Shown piece after piece: positions 24,289-32,448 of a stretch of DNA of 52,735 nucleotides; within the stretch, counting starts at the first letter, position 1, and each line of letters starts with the position of its first letter. A program made the position numbers and the translations under genes. Origin of the DNA: Treponema sp. (lineage in GTDB: Bacteria; Spirochaetota; Spirochaetia; Treponematales; Treponemataceae); contig JAFUDX010000012.1 of the NCBI GenBank assembly GCA_017464425.1, forward strand, positions 203,861 through 256,595. The letters are read 5' to 3'. Under the pieces are notes generated by a model. That model was not told where the DNA came from, searched no databases, and saw only the letters and a program-made list of their open reading frames with translations.

Positions 24289-24781
24289 ACTCAAAATAAA
24301 AATCAGTGCCGAAAAGAAAAAGCACTTAATCAGTTTTTCAATTTTTTTCGGAATTATTTTCGGACTTACGGTTATCCTCGTTACTTTTACGCTCGTATCG
24401 CGCAATTCGTGGAAGGCTGGGCTTGCAATGGAAATGCAGCATGTGCTTGATTCGTACGGAAACGGTTCTGCGCACTATACCGTCGGAAAGAACATTGTTC
24501 TGGACAGTACGCTTTCCACGAGCGCGGCAGTGTATTCTTTGCTCAAAAAAGATGATCGAAAAAACGGCAGCTATTACGGAGTCATTGTCAGGATTCCTTC
24601 CATACTGGGGCCGCTTCCCGCTGTGTTTGTCTATAACGATGTTTCAGGCGTATTTTTTGCAGGCTATGCGTTGGATAACGGCAAGGCTTCTGATGCAGTG
24701 GATATACGAATCGAAAACAATGTCATGAACTATTGGGAAAAGATGATTCCCACTATTATTTCAAAGGCACAGGTGAACTAG
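24281..24781 (+). CDS. rnfG: Rnf-type complex subunit G (flavinylation motif not seen)
   Basis: The gene lies in the canonical G position. GGGAGGG favours the second ATG (24281); 24278 is also possible. The 166-residue product has one N-terminal membrane segment (about 17-39) and a small periplasmic domain, as expected for RnfG, but is shorter than usual. The threonine motif SGATxxS/T that carries FMN in RnfG/NqrC is absent; the closest stretch is STLSTSAAVYSLL. The family assignment rests mainly on position and topology. Either this is a cofactor-free RnfG or a replacement subunit. Confidence 0.65.
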   Translation: MRKLKIKISAEKKKHLISFSIFFGIIFGLTVILVTFTLVSRNSWKAGLAMEMQHVLDSYGNGSAHYTVGKNIVLDSTLSTSAAVYSLLKKDDRKNGSYYGVIVRIPSILGPLPAVFVYNDVSGVFFAGYALDNGKASDAVDIRIENNVMNYWEKMIPTIISKAQVN

Positions 24782-24790
24782 GGGATTTTT

Positions 24791-25426
24791 ATGGCTGGAA
24801 ATAAAAAAATCTATTTTTACATCGCATCGAATCTTGCGCTTCTTATTCCTGTTCCGGGTCGCTTTGCGTACGCACTGGTTCTTCTTGTGCTTTTTAATGT
24901 TCAGATGATTTCCGTTACCTTGCTGTTCCACGCGATTCATCGGCTTCGTATTGGAAATTTGCAGAATTCAATTCTTGCGCTTACGATTATCGCGCTGGGG
25001 ATTTTTTACAAACAGATTCTTACAATTTTCTGCCCCATAATTGCTTTTACGCTTGGATTTTGCATTTTTTTGCCGACCCTTGCATCTGTCATTATTGAAT
25101 TCTTCTTTCTGAGCTATGAGCATGGCCTAAAAAGTCATCTTATCAACAACATGAAGACTGCCCTGTTTATGACTATTTTCGCGCTTTTTTTCTTCTTGAT
25201 TCGGGATATTTTTGGCTATGGCACATTTACACTGCCCGCATGGAAAAAACTTTTGGTCTTTCACCTTCCGTACAATCCGAATACAACGGGTGCCAGCGTT
25301 TTCCTTGCCACTGTTCCAGGAGGTCTGTGCCTCGTTTCAATTTTATTGATGGCATATATTTTCATAATGAATAAACTGAGAATCTTTTCTCATGCGCCAT
25401 CGGCAGGGGAGGAGGAGAATACATGA
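24791..25426 (+). CDS. rnfE: Rnf-type complex subunit E
   Basis: The 211-residue membrane protein aligns by eye with RnfE, most clearly in FLIRDIFGYGTFTLP (normally LREIIGNGTLF) and NTTGASVFLATVPGGLCLVSILLMAY. RnfE normally supplies one cysteine in LGLCP and one in TNC to a membrane [2Fe-2S] cluster shared with RnfA. Here the first site reads LALLIPVPG without cysteine; a CP pair and a Cys occur later in IFCPIIAFTLGFC but offset. Its TGA overlaps the rnfA ATG (ATGA). Confidence 0.75.
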   Translation: MAGNKKIYFYIASNLALLIPVPGRFAYALVLLVLFNVQMISVTLLFHAIHRLRIGNLQNSILALTIIALGIFYKQILTIFCPIIAFTLGFCIFLPTLASVIIEFFFLSYEHGLKSHLINNMKTALFMTIFALFFFLIRDIFGYGTFTLPAWKKLLVFHLPYNPNTTGASVFLATVPGGLCLVSILLMAYIFIMNKLRIFSHAPSAGEEENT

Positions 25427-25989
25427 TTTCAACATTTATTTACTATTTTCTTTCTGCTTCGGCCGTTCTTTTTTACGGCATCGGAATCAACAAATCTATT
25501 TCTCACGCAGATTCTTTTTCGTCATCGCTGCTTACCTGTATAAAATCACTCTGCGCCACGAGTGCGTCAACGGCGGTTGCCTATCTGTTCGTGAATTGGC
25601 TGCTTGTTCCCGTTCAGCTTTCAGAATTATATCCGTTTTTCGCGACTTTGATTTTTATTCTTTTTACGACGCTCACCGAAATTTTTGTCGGTGTTGGCAT
25701 AAGCCAGTCTCCTATCGATTTTTCTATTCCGCTGCTTTCTGTGTTTTTAGGACTTGGCGAAGGAATTTCAATTGCCTCAGCCGTTCTTATTTCGTGCACA
25801 TGCGTCCTTTCGTTCTATTCGATGGCAATTGTTTTTCACTGTGTTCGAGAGCGGGTGAGTTTTTACACGGATGAGGGGGGGCTAAAAATGTACTGCGTGC
25901 TTTTGCTGTGCCTTGCTCTGATTATGATTGCTATTTCAGGATTTAATGTTTCCTGGTTTAATTTGTATCTTTCTGGAGGAGCAAAATGA
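25423..25989 (+). CDS. rnfA: Rnf-type complex subunit A
   Basis: The 188-residue membrane protein matches RnfA in length, topology (about six segments) and local motifs such as FTTLTEIFVG, FSIPLLSVFLGLGEG and RERVSF. In standard RnfA the sites LGLCP and LITTNC provide two cysteines for the intramembrane [2Fe-2S] cluster; here they read FYGIGIN and LLSVFL, with no cysteine at either. GGAGGAGG precedes the ATG, and both ends overlap neighbours by four bases. Confidence 0.75.
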   Translation: MISTFIYYFLSASAVLFYGIGINKSISHADSFSSSLLTCIKSLCATSASTAVAYLFVNWLLVPVQLSELYPFFATLIFILFTTLTEIFVGVGISQSPIDFSIPLLSVFLGLGEGISIASAVLISCTCVLSFYSMAIVFHCVRERVSFYTDEGGLKMYCVLLLCLALIMIAISGFNVSWFNLYLSGGAK

Positions 25990-26522
25990 TTTTGTCTCTG
26001 TTCCTGCTTTTCCTTATGCTTCTTATCATTTCGGCGGCGATTTTTTATTTGTTCTGCTTCTTTTTGCCAGCTCTCCGCCTCAAATACGAAGGAATTTCTT
26101 CTTCGCTTGCCACAGAATTGCATTTTGAGGATGAAAGCGCAGAAAAGACGCTTCCCGCTGATTTTTCAAAAATCGCTTTCGTAGAAAATGTTGCCGCTGA
26201 TGAAGAAAAGCGTCTTGTGTATCGTGGCGAAAAAAACTGTCGGCTTTTTCATGAAATATATACTTCTGAATATAAAAATCCCAAAATCTGCATGGGATTC
26301 GGCGATTGCGTAAAAATCTGCCCGCAGGAAGCGATTTCAATCAAAAATAATGTCGCGGTGGTGAGCCTCCTGTGCAATGGGTGCGGTAAGTGCATCGAGT
26401 ATTGTCCTGAAGGCATCATTTCTCTTGTTCCGCGTCCAAAAAAATCTCAAGAAAATAATGAAAAAGGCTTTAAATTTTGGTCTGCTTGTTATAAAATCAT
26501 AAACGGTGGGATGATTTTGTAA
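25986..26522 (+). CDS. rnfB: Rnf-type complex subunit B, short form
   Basis: The 178-residue protein has an N-terminal membrane segment (about 2-25) and a C-terminal ferredoxin domain with CMGFGDCVKICP and CNGCGKCIEYCP. The CLGxGDC style is typical of RnfB. The usual preceding domain with an NCGxCGxxGC cluster motif is missing; the linker has only one cysteine (KNCRLF). One of the four cysteines expected in the first ferredoxin cluster is also not in its normal place. It probably still carries at least one [4Fe-4S] cluster. Confidence 0.78.
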   Translation: MILSLFLLFLMLLIISAAIFYLFCFFLPALRLKYEGISSSLATELHFEDESAEKTLPADFSKIAFVENVAADEEKRLVYRGEKNCRLFHEIYTSEYKNPKICMGFGDCVKICPQEAISIKNNVAVVSLLCNGCGKCIEYCPEGIISLVPRPKKSQENNEKGFKFWSACYKIINGGMIL

Positions 26523-26532
26523 TAGGCTTTTT

Positions 26533-28530
26533 ATGAAGTTACTGAATATCTGTTTTTATGTTACAGGTGCATCATCCATACTTTCTCATCACGATGATTT
26601 TGAAAAAAAGTACCAGAGCACATATAAAAACATAGCATCATTTCTTTACGAACATCCAGAAAGCTGTTTTTCCCTCTCGCTCTCAGGTCCTCTTGTTTCT
26701 TGGATTAATCGTGAACATTCTGAATTCACCCAGTTGCTTTCAAAAATCATCGGCCAAAAAAAGACGGAATTTTTAGGAAGCGGCTATTATAATCCAGTTT
26801 TTCCGCTCCTTTTTGCTCCCGACAGAACTGGGCAAATTGAGCTCATGACTTCGGAACTCCGTCGTGCGGTAGGAAAGCGTCCACGCGGCATGACTATTTC
26901 CCACTCAATCTGGGACAATTCCCTTATTCCGTGCTTTCAGTCCTGCGGTATGGAATATGTATTCCTTGATAACTCTCTTATCCCCAAAGAAAGTCAGAGC
27001 TATCTTCCGCTTTTGGTCAGCGAACAGGGAAAAAACATGAGCGTGCTGGGTGTAAGCCGCGAATTCATACCGAATATGCTGATTGCTCCGCGCGAATATT
27101 TGCGGAATCTTTTTGATACTGTCAATTATCTTACAAAAGACGACTCATACAATGCCTTTACTGACGAGCGAATTGTTGTCGTTAAAATCGAAGAAAATCA
27201 GTTTCAAAAATTGTACGATTCAAAATGGTTTTCAAAGCTTTTTCTTGCGGCAAAAGAATTTTTTCCTGAGTCAATAAAAATCACGCTGCCTACAGAATAC
27301 CTTCATCGCGAGCAAACGAGAATTCCTTCGTATATTCCTGCCGGTATCCGCTCCGATGTCGCAAAATGGGCAAAACGGCCGTATGAAGAATCTCCTGTTC
27401 AGTCGATACAGCCTACGATTTTTGATTTTTTGCTCACCTATCCGCAGAACAAAGCGTTGTACGACCGCATGCTTTACATTTCGCTCCTTATAAATCAGAG
27501 CAAGGGCGATAAATCACGCAAAAAAATAGCGCGGGAAAAACTCTGGATAGCGCAGACGGGCGAGGCGTATATTTGTGACCCTGACGGTGTTTTTGCAAAC
27601 AATGCAGTCCGTCAGCTCGCATATCGAAATCTTACCGAAGCCGAAAAACTGGTGCGCGAAGCCCAGAATGGTGATTTTAAAGAAACGGTCTCAAGTTATG
27701 ATTATAACAGCGATGGCTTTAATGAGTATATTTGCGCCATGAAGCAATACAATGCCTGCATTTCTTTAAAAGCCGCGCAAATCACAGAGCTTGATATCAT
27801 GCATAATACCGGAAATTATGCTGATTCTCCCCGCCGAATCAAGCAGTTTGACAAAATTGAAGACAAGTATCACCGCGGGCTTTTTGTCGACCATCTTTTT
27901 TCTACTGAAGAATTCGCCGAGTACAAAAAGGGCAATCCTGTCGGAAATGGCATTTTTTCCCAGATTGTTTTCAAACAGCTTTCTTTTGATGCGCATCGGC
28001 ATGAAATCAAACTTACGGGGACGGGAACTTTTTCTCCGATTCAGGCAAATGTTACCCTGATTAAAAAATATGTCGCGAATTCAAACGGATTTATGATTCA
28101 GTACATCCTTAAAAATGAAAGTGCATTTGATTTTAAGGGAGTGCTTGCCGTTGAGTCAAATTATGCCCAAACTGATTTTTCTTCCGTTAAGGCAAATTCC
28201 TATAAAGTAGAGACAATCGCTAATAACGAAAAAGCAGAAATCGATGCAAAAGATTCGCCGCGTCAGGTCAAAAAGGTCTCGTATGCGCAGATTACGGACA
28301 CTTCCAATGATATTTCTTTTATTTACGAGCCGAATGAATTATGCGACATCGCGTGCATGCCGTTGATTTTCCGACGGCCATCCTCTGTAAGCGACATGCC
28401 CACCATTTCGGGAAATGCATTCATGTTTTCGTTATGCTGGAATATTGAGCTTGAAGCGGGCAAAGAAATCGAAAAAACAATTAACTATTCGATTATTGTG
28501 CCAAAAAAACGAGCGAAAAAGGTAAAATAA
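26533..28530 (+). CDS. GH57 glucanotransferase/amylase-like protein with altered active site
   Basis: The 665-residue protein follows rnfB by 10 bases, likely in the same transcript. It has the layout of GH57 4-alpha-glucanotransferases with DUF1925/1926-type tail: EFLGSGYYNPVFPLL (79-93), RGMTISHSIWDNSLI (118-132), YVFLDNSLI, and IAQTGEAYICDPDGVFANNAVRQLAYRN. In active enzymes the third region contains WLAER with the nucleophile; here the matching residue is His124. The region with the acid aspartate (normally DDGEKFG) reads IEENQFQ near 219-225. Both catalytic positions thus seem lost. No signal peptide. It may be a carbohydrate-binding regulator or a family member with new chemistry. Confidence 0.78.
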   Translation: MKLLNICFYVTGASSILSHHDDFEKKYQSTYKNIASFLYEHPESCFSLSLSGPLVSWINREHSEFTQLLSKIIGQKKTEFLGSGYYNPVFPLLFAPDRTGQIELMTSELRRAVGKRPRGMTISHSIWDNSLIPCFQSCGMEYVFLDNSLIPKESQSYLPLLVSEQGKNMSVLGVSREFIPNMLIAPREYLRNLFDTVNYLTKDDSYNAFTDERIVVVKIEENQFQKLYDSKWFSKLFLAAKEFFPESIKITLPTEYLHREQTRIPSYIPAGIRSDVAKWAKRPYEESPVQSIQPTIFDFLLTYPQNKALYDRMLYISLLINQSKGDKSRKKIAREKLWIAQTGEAYICDPDGVFANNAVRQLAYRNLTEAEKLVREAQNGDFKETVSSYDYNSDGFNEYICAMKQYNACISLKAAQITELDIMHNTGNYADSPRRIKQFDKIEDKYHRGLFVDHLFSTEEFAEYKKGNPVGNGIFSQIVFKQLSFDAHRHEIKLTGTGTFSPIQANVTLIKKYVANSNGFMIQYILKNESAFDFKGVLAVESNYAQTDFSSVKANSYKVETIANNEKAEIDAKDSPRQVKKVSYAQITDTSNDISFIYEPNELCDIACMPLIFRRPSSVSDMPTISGNAFMFSLCWNIELEAGKEIEKTINYSIIVPKKRAKKVK

Positions 28531-28560
28531 TATTCAAATCGATGAGCAGTTGCAAGCATT

Positions 28561-28605
28561 CGCACAGACACGCGTAGGCTTTATGGCTCGCGCATCTGTG
28601 TGTCG
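28561..28605. other. Stem-loop in the convergent GH57/chemoreceptor gap
   Basis: CACAGA and CGCG on the left pair with CGCG and TCTGTG on the right, with a 2x2 internal mismatch and a 14-base loop. It lies between two convergent genes. There is no clear T-run, so a terminator is only possible. Confidence 0.4.
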
Positions 28606-28608
28606 TTC

Positions 28609-30687
28609 TTACACTTGGAAGTTATCAATTTGATTTCCGATAAGCTCAATCGATGTTTTCATTTTATCAGAAATCGTGTCCAACGCGCTGCCTGTTTCTC
28701 GGATTTTTATCGCGCTTGAACTCATGAGCATAACGCTGTCTTTCATAACGCCCGTTGCGTCTTTGAGGCGGCGCACTTCATCGAGAATCTGCTTGTTTCC
28801 TTCGCTCATCTCTGCGCTCGCCGTCTTGACTTCGGCAGTGCTGTCGCTCATGTTGCGAAGCGCGTCAACAATCTGCTTGCTTCCTTCCTGCTGTTCTTCC
28901 ATCGCGCTTTTAATTTGGCGCACAAGTTCGTCGGTTTCTTTGATGCCGTCAGAAACGGAAGTAAAGGTCGCGCTCGTTTCCTCGGAAGCCGAAACCACCG
29001 ATTCAATAGAACCTTTGATTTTATTAAGCTGCTCGCCGATTTGCTTTGACTGCACGGCGGAAGTTTCGGAAAGTTTTCGGATTTCGTCCGCAACGACCGC
29101 AAAGCCCTTTCCCGCTTCGCCCGCATGAGCCGCCTCGATTGCCGCGTTCATAGCGAGCAAATTCGTCTGCTCAGCGATAGCCGCAATCGCCACATTCGCT
29201 TCCTGCAACATGTTTGACTGGCTTTCGATTTCGGTAATGCGGTCAGCCATTTCCCGCTGCTTTTCGTTGCCCGTTTTTGCGCGGGTTTCCAGCATCTCAA
29301 AGGAATTCGCCATTTTCGCGACCGATTGGTTTACGCTCGAAATGTTTCCAATCATCTCTTCAACGGCAGAAGAAGCCTCGCTCACCCCGCGCGACTGCGT
29401 GTCAATCATGCGCTCAAGGCTCTCGATGTTTGAGGCGATTTCGTTCACCGCGCCCGCCGTTTCGTCAACGCTCGCCGACTGGTTTCCGATTTGATTCTGA
29501 ACGCTTTCGATATTGGAAAGAATGTCCGCAACAGAGCGCGTGTTTTCTTCGATACCTGAGTGCATTTCAATTCCCGCGTCGCTCAAATCATTTCGTGACG
29601 ATTTGACATCTTTCATAATGTCCTGCAATTTTTCGACGAAGGTGTTGAATCCGTTCGTAACAGAGCCGATGTCATCGTTCGTGTGGACTTTGATTCGCTG
29701 CGTGAGGTCTGCATTTCCCGACGCGATTCCGTTGAGATTTTTGTCAAGAATTCGGAGCGGTTTTAACATTCTGAAAACGGAAATCGCCGAAGTTCCAATC
29801 AAAATGACCGCGATTCCGAGCGCAAAACAGAACATGATGAATGTGAGGGAGCGGCTTGTGGCAAACACTTGTGCTTTCGGGACACACAATGCCATACTCC
29901 AGGGCGTTCCCGAAACAGGCGCGTACACCATGAGTTCTTGCCCCTGCACGCCTTCAACCCAGCCGTTACCACTTTCACCACGCACCATTGCCTGAGCAAT
30001 TTCTGAAACACCCGCAAATTCCGCATTAACGCGCGTAAAATTTTCGCGCATAACGATTGATTTATCGGGAAACGCCATAATCGTGCCGTCACCCGTAAGC
30101 AACATCGCATAGCCAGATTCTCCAATTGTAATCGCATCGATAGCTTCAGCAAGGCGCGCATGAGAAACCGCCCCCGCAATAAAACCGATTGATTTTTTAT
30201 TGATAGAAATCGATTTGCAAACATAGTAGGCCGTATCATCATTATCAGAACCAATTGGATTACTCACATACTGAGATTTTCCGCTCGATTTCATAAATTG
30301 AAAATATTCTGTTCCTGAAACATCGAAAATTTCACCACGGTCGCTGTAGGCCAGCCCTGTCGCATAGTCGCAAAAGAGCATATCACGAAAATCTGAACTG
30401 CGAATTTTCGCATGGGCGACGAGCCATTCAATAAATTCTTCGGTAGAAGCACCTTCTTGTACAGGGTCTGCCATTGTATACATGCGGAGCTGCTGCATGA
30501 ATTTTGAATTGCGATAGCTCAAGCCTTGCACCTGCGCTTGAATCAATTCTGTTGTAGAAGTGATATATGTTTTTTCTATTCCTTTTTGAACAGCAAAAAT
30601 AGTTGCAACTGAAAGCACCGTTATCAAAACAATGATTTCAACGCCTAAACGCAAACCAAAGCGAATAGACAAATTCTTCTTTTTCAT
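28609..30687 (-). CDS. Methyl-accepting chemotaxis protein with dCACHE sensor
   Basis: The 692-residue receptor has an N-terminal membrane segment (about 12-32), a periplasmic dCACHE-like ligand domain (about 40-280, with GYAMLLTGDGTIMAFPD), a second membrane segment (about 283-305), HAMP, and a long coiled-coil signalling domain. The hairpin tip is well conserved (IAEQTNLLAMNAAIEAAHAG, then GKGFAVVADEIRKLSE). It relays attractant or repellent binding to CheA/CheW and the flagellar motors. GAGG precedes the start. Ligand unknown, though small molecules such as amino acids are common for dCACHE. Confidence 0.93.
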   Translation of the reverse strand: MKKKNLSIRFGLRLGVEIIVLITVLSVATIFAVQKGIEKTYITSTTELIQAQVQGLSYRNSKFMQQLRMYTMADPVQEGASTEEFIEWLVAHAKIRSSDFRDMLFCDYATGLAYSDRGEIFDVSGTEYFQFMKSSGKSQYVSNPIGSDNDDTAYYVCKSISINKKSIGFIAGAVSHARLAEAIDAITIGESGYAMLLTGDGTIMAFPDKSIVMRENFTRVNAEFAGVSEIAQAMVRGESGNGWVEGVQGQELMVYAPVSGTPWSMALCVPKAQVFATSRSLTFIMFCFALGIAVILIGTSAISVFRMLKPLRILDKNLNGIASGNADLTQRIKVHTNDDIGSVTNGFNTFVEKLQDIMKDVKSSRNDLSDAGIEMHSGIEENTRSVADILSNIESVQNQIGNQSASVDETAGAVNEIASNIESLERMIDTQSRGVSEASSAVEEMIGNISSVNQSVAKMANSFEMLETRAKTGNEKQREMADRITEIESQSNMLQEANVAIAAIAEQTNLLAMNAAIEAAHAGEAGKGFAVVADEIRKLSETSAVQSKQIGEQLNKIKGSIESVVSASEETSATFTSVSDGIKETDELVRQIKSAMEEQQEGSKQIVDALRNMSDSTAEVKTASAEMSEGNKQILDEVRRLKDATGVMKDSVMLMSSSAIKIRETGSALDTISDKMKTSIELIGNQIDNFQV

Positions 30688-30787
30688 AAAAACCTCGAAT
30701 CCCTATTCTAGCATACTGCCATAAATTGTAAAGGATATAAGCGTAATAATTTTTTGTTAGAAGCAGAATTTCACGGAGAAGAAACTA

Positions 30788-30846
30788 TCCACAGATTGCC
30801 GCAGATGAAAAAACAAAAATCTGTGAAAATCTGTGTAATCTGTGGT
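30788..30846. repeat. CACAGAT-type intergenic inverted repeat before flgG
   Basis: TATCCACAGATT and GCAGAT face AATCTGTGA, AATCTGTGT and AATCTGTGG across a short A-rich loop. It belongs to the same family as the elements near 1771 and 31720. The rest of the chemoreceptor-flgG gap holds only the candidate promoter below. Confidence 0.7.
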
Positions 30847-30872
30847 TAAATTTATTTTTCAAATTCCGATAA
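30847..30872 (+). promoter_or_regulatory. Candidate sigma-28 type promoter for flgG
   Basis: TAAA (30847-30850), 14 bases, then TCCGATAA (30865-30872) resembles the flagellar sigma-28 consensus TAAA-N15-GCCGATAA. It ends 46 bases before ATG. The match is partial and the TAAA abuts the repeat, so this is tentative. Confidence 0.4.
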
Positions 30873-30918
30873 TCATAATATCAGATTGAAACGCAATTTG
30901 CCTTAGGAGAAAAAAAAT

Positions 30919-31713
30919 ATGGTAAGAAGTCTTTGGACAGCAGCGACAGGTATGAACGGTCAGCAGCAAAATCTTGACACGATTTCAAACAACCTCTCAA
31001 ATGTCAACACAACGGGATTCAAACAGCAGCGAGTTGAGTTCGAGGATCTTATCTATCAGAATGTGAAACTGGCGGGCACTCCGGCAACCGAAGATACCGT
31101 GACTCCTGTGGGAATCCAGCAGGGCGCGGGTACGAAGGTCGCGGCAACCCAGCGCGTGTTCACGCAAGGCTCTCTCCAGGCAACGGGCGTTGACACTGAT
31201 GTCGCGGTTGTGGGCGACGGTTTTTTCCGCGTCATGCAGTACGACGGAAGCTATGCCTACACGCGAGACGGGTCTTTCAAAATCGACATGAACGGTCAGC
31301 TCGTAAACTCAAACGGACTCCGCGTTCAGCCGGAAGTGATTATGCCCGAAGGCTACGACATTCACACGCTCACGATTGACGATACAGGCCGCGTCTCGGT
31401 AAAGATTTTCGGACAGGACGACCCTGTTGATGTGGCGCAGATTGAATTGTACCGCTTCCCGAACAACGCGGGCCTTGAAGCCGTGGGAGACAACCTTTTC
31501 AAAGTGACGAACGCGTCTGGCGAGGCAATCGCGGGCCGTCCTGGCTTTGAGGGCTTCGGCGTGACTAAGCACAAGTTCGTCGAAATGAGCAATGTTTCGG
31601 TCGTAAACGAAATGGTTCAGATGATAGTCGCCCAGCGCGCCTACGAGTTCAACTCAAAAGCCATCCAAACAACAGACTCAATGCTCTCAACGGCAGTGAA
31701 TTTGAAGAGATAA
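30919..31713 (+). CDS. flgG: Flagellar basal-body distal rod protein FlgG
   Basis: The 264-residue protein forms the distal rod of the flagellum. N-terminal rod signature MNGQQQNLDTISNNLSNVNTTGFKQQR, central DTDVAVVGDGFFRV, and the C-terminal helix MSNVSVVNEMVQMIVAQRAYEFNSKAIQTTDSM are all present, matching FlgG in length and order. TTAGGAGA precedes the ATG. It is flanked on both sides by CACAGAT repeats, and flgJ follows. Confidence 0.96.
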   Translation: MVRSLWTAATGMNGQQQNLDTISNNLSNVNTTGFKQQRVEFEDLIYQNVKLAGTPATEDTVTPVGIQQGAGTKVAATQRVFTQGSLQATGVDTDVAVVGDGFFRVMQYDGSYAYTRDGSFKIDMNGQLVNSNGLRVQPEVIMPEGYDIHTLTIDDTGRVSVKIFGQDDPVDVAQIELYRFPNNAGLEAVGDNLFKVTNASGEAIAGRPGFEGFGVTKHKFVEMSNVSVVNEMVQMIVAQRAYEFNSKAIQTTDSMLSTAVNLKR

Positions 31714-31721
31714 ATAGAATC

Positions 31722-31850
31722 CACAGATTAACACAGATACACACAGATTAGGATTTTTGTTATACGAGATTATTTCGATTTAATATGGAATACTTTCAAT
31801 TAAGAAATATATAATCTGTGAAAATCTGTGCCTATCTGTGGATAAAAAAG
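31722..31850. repeat. CACAGAT-type intergenic inverted repeat after flgG
   Basis: Left arm TCCACAGATTAACACAGAT and ACACAGATTA; right arm TAATCTGTGA, AATCTGTG and ATCTGTGGATA. The arms are about 30 bases each and imperfect, around an A/T-rich centre. It ends next to the flgJ ribosome binding site. Confidence 0.75.
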
Positions 31851-31862
31851 AGGGGAATTTTT

Positions 31863-32396
31863 ATGACAATCGGTGGAATAAGTAGCATTACGAAAGGAGA
31901 AGGGGCTTCTTTGAGCGCGAAGATTTCTTCTGAAAAGGGAAAATTCGATGCGCTTGTAAACGAAGCAAAATCTCTCGCAAAAAACGAAGCCGCTGGTGTC
32001 GGAAAAAATCTCTCTTCTGCACAAACTTCTTACGACGGAAGAATCAACGGCGACTGGACTTCGGGCTTTACGGGCAGCTTCATGGCTGAAAGCGACAAGC
32101 ACGCGCTTCCACAGGGAGCGGCGGCAAACCAGGCAAATCCTCATGTACAGCCGAGAGAAATCGACCGCACTTCAAAACTCTACGAAAAATCACTCGAAAT
32201 GGAATCATACATCGTCAAAATGATGCTCTCTTCAATGCGAAAAACCGTGATGAAGGCAGAAAGCGAATCAAGCTACGCAAAAAACATGTACGAGGACATG
32301 CTCTACGATGAATACGCCACGATGATGACGAAAAACGCAGGCTTCGGCTTGGCAGACCAAATGTACTTGCAGCTGAGTCAGGGCATCGAAGCGTAG
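31863..32396 (+). CDS. flgJ: FlgJ N-terminal domain rod-binding protein
   Basis: ATG 31863 with GAGGGG upstream gives 177 residues. The conserved FlgJ-N block is at 100-175: KLYEKSLEMESYIVKMMLSSMRKTV, then MYEDMLYDEYATMMTKNAGFGLADQMYLQL. This domain caps the growing rod in the periplasm. The muramidase domain found in enterobacterial FlgJ is absent, as is usual in spirochaetes. The first 95 residues are low-complexity and probably disordered. Confidence 0.88.
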   Translation: MTIGGISSITKGEGASLSAKISSEKGKFDALVNEAKSLAKNEAAGVGKNLSSAQTSYDGRINGDWTSGFTGSFMAESDKHALPQGAAANQANPHVQPREIDRTSKLYEKSLEMESYIVKMMLSSMRKTVMKAESESSYAKNMYEDMLYDEYATMMTKNAGFGLADQMYLQLSQGIEA

Positions 32397-32434
32397 TTTT
32401 TGTGCTCTCTATATGGTAACTTTTTGCCATATTT

Positions 32435-32442
32435 GATATAAT
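32435..32442 (+). promoter_or_regulatory. Extended -10 promoter 6 nt before lepB
   Basis: TGA-TATAAT (32434-32442) ends 6 bases before ATG 32449, so transcription should begin at the start codon itself. The 6-bp arms ATATGG and CCATAT (32411-32432) flank the region where a -35 would be and could be an operator. Confidence 0.6.
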
Positions 32443-32448
32443 CATTCT

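Noticed and set aside
28676..29128. Plus-strand frames inside the chemoreceptor gene
   Set aside because: They arise from the repetitive coiled-coil coding on the opposite strand and show no ribosome binding site or motif.
30783..31850. Composite transposon around flgG
   Set aside because: There is no transposase and flgG is a core flagellar gene in its usual order with flgJ; the repeats are reported only as bracketing elements.
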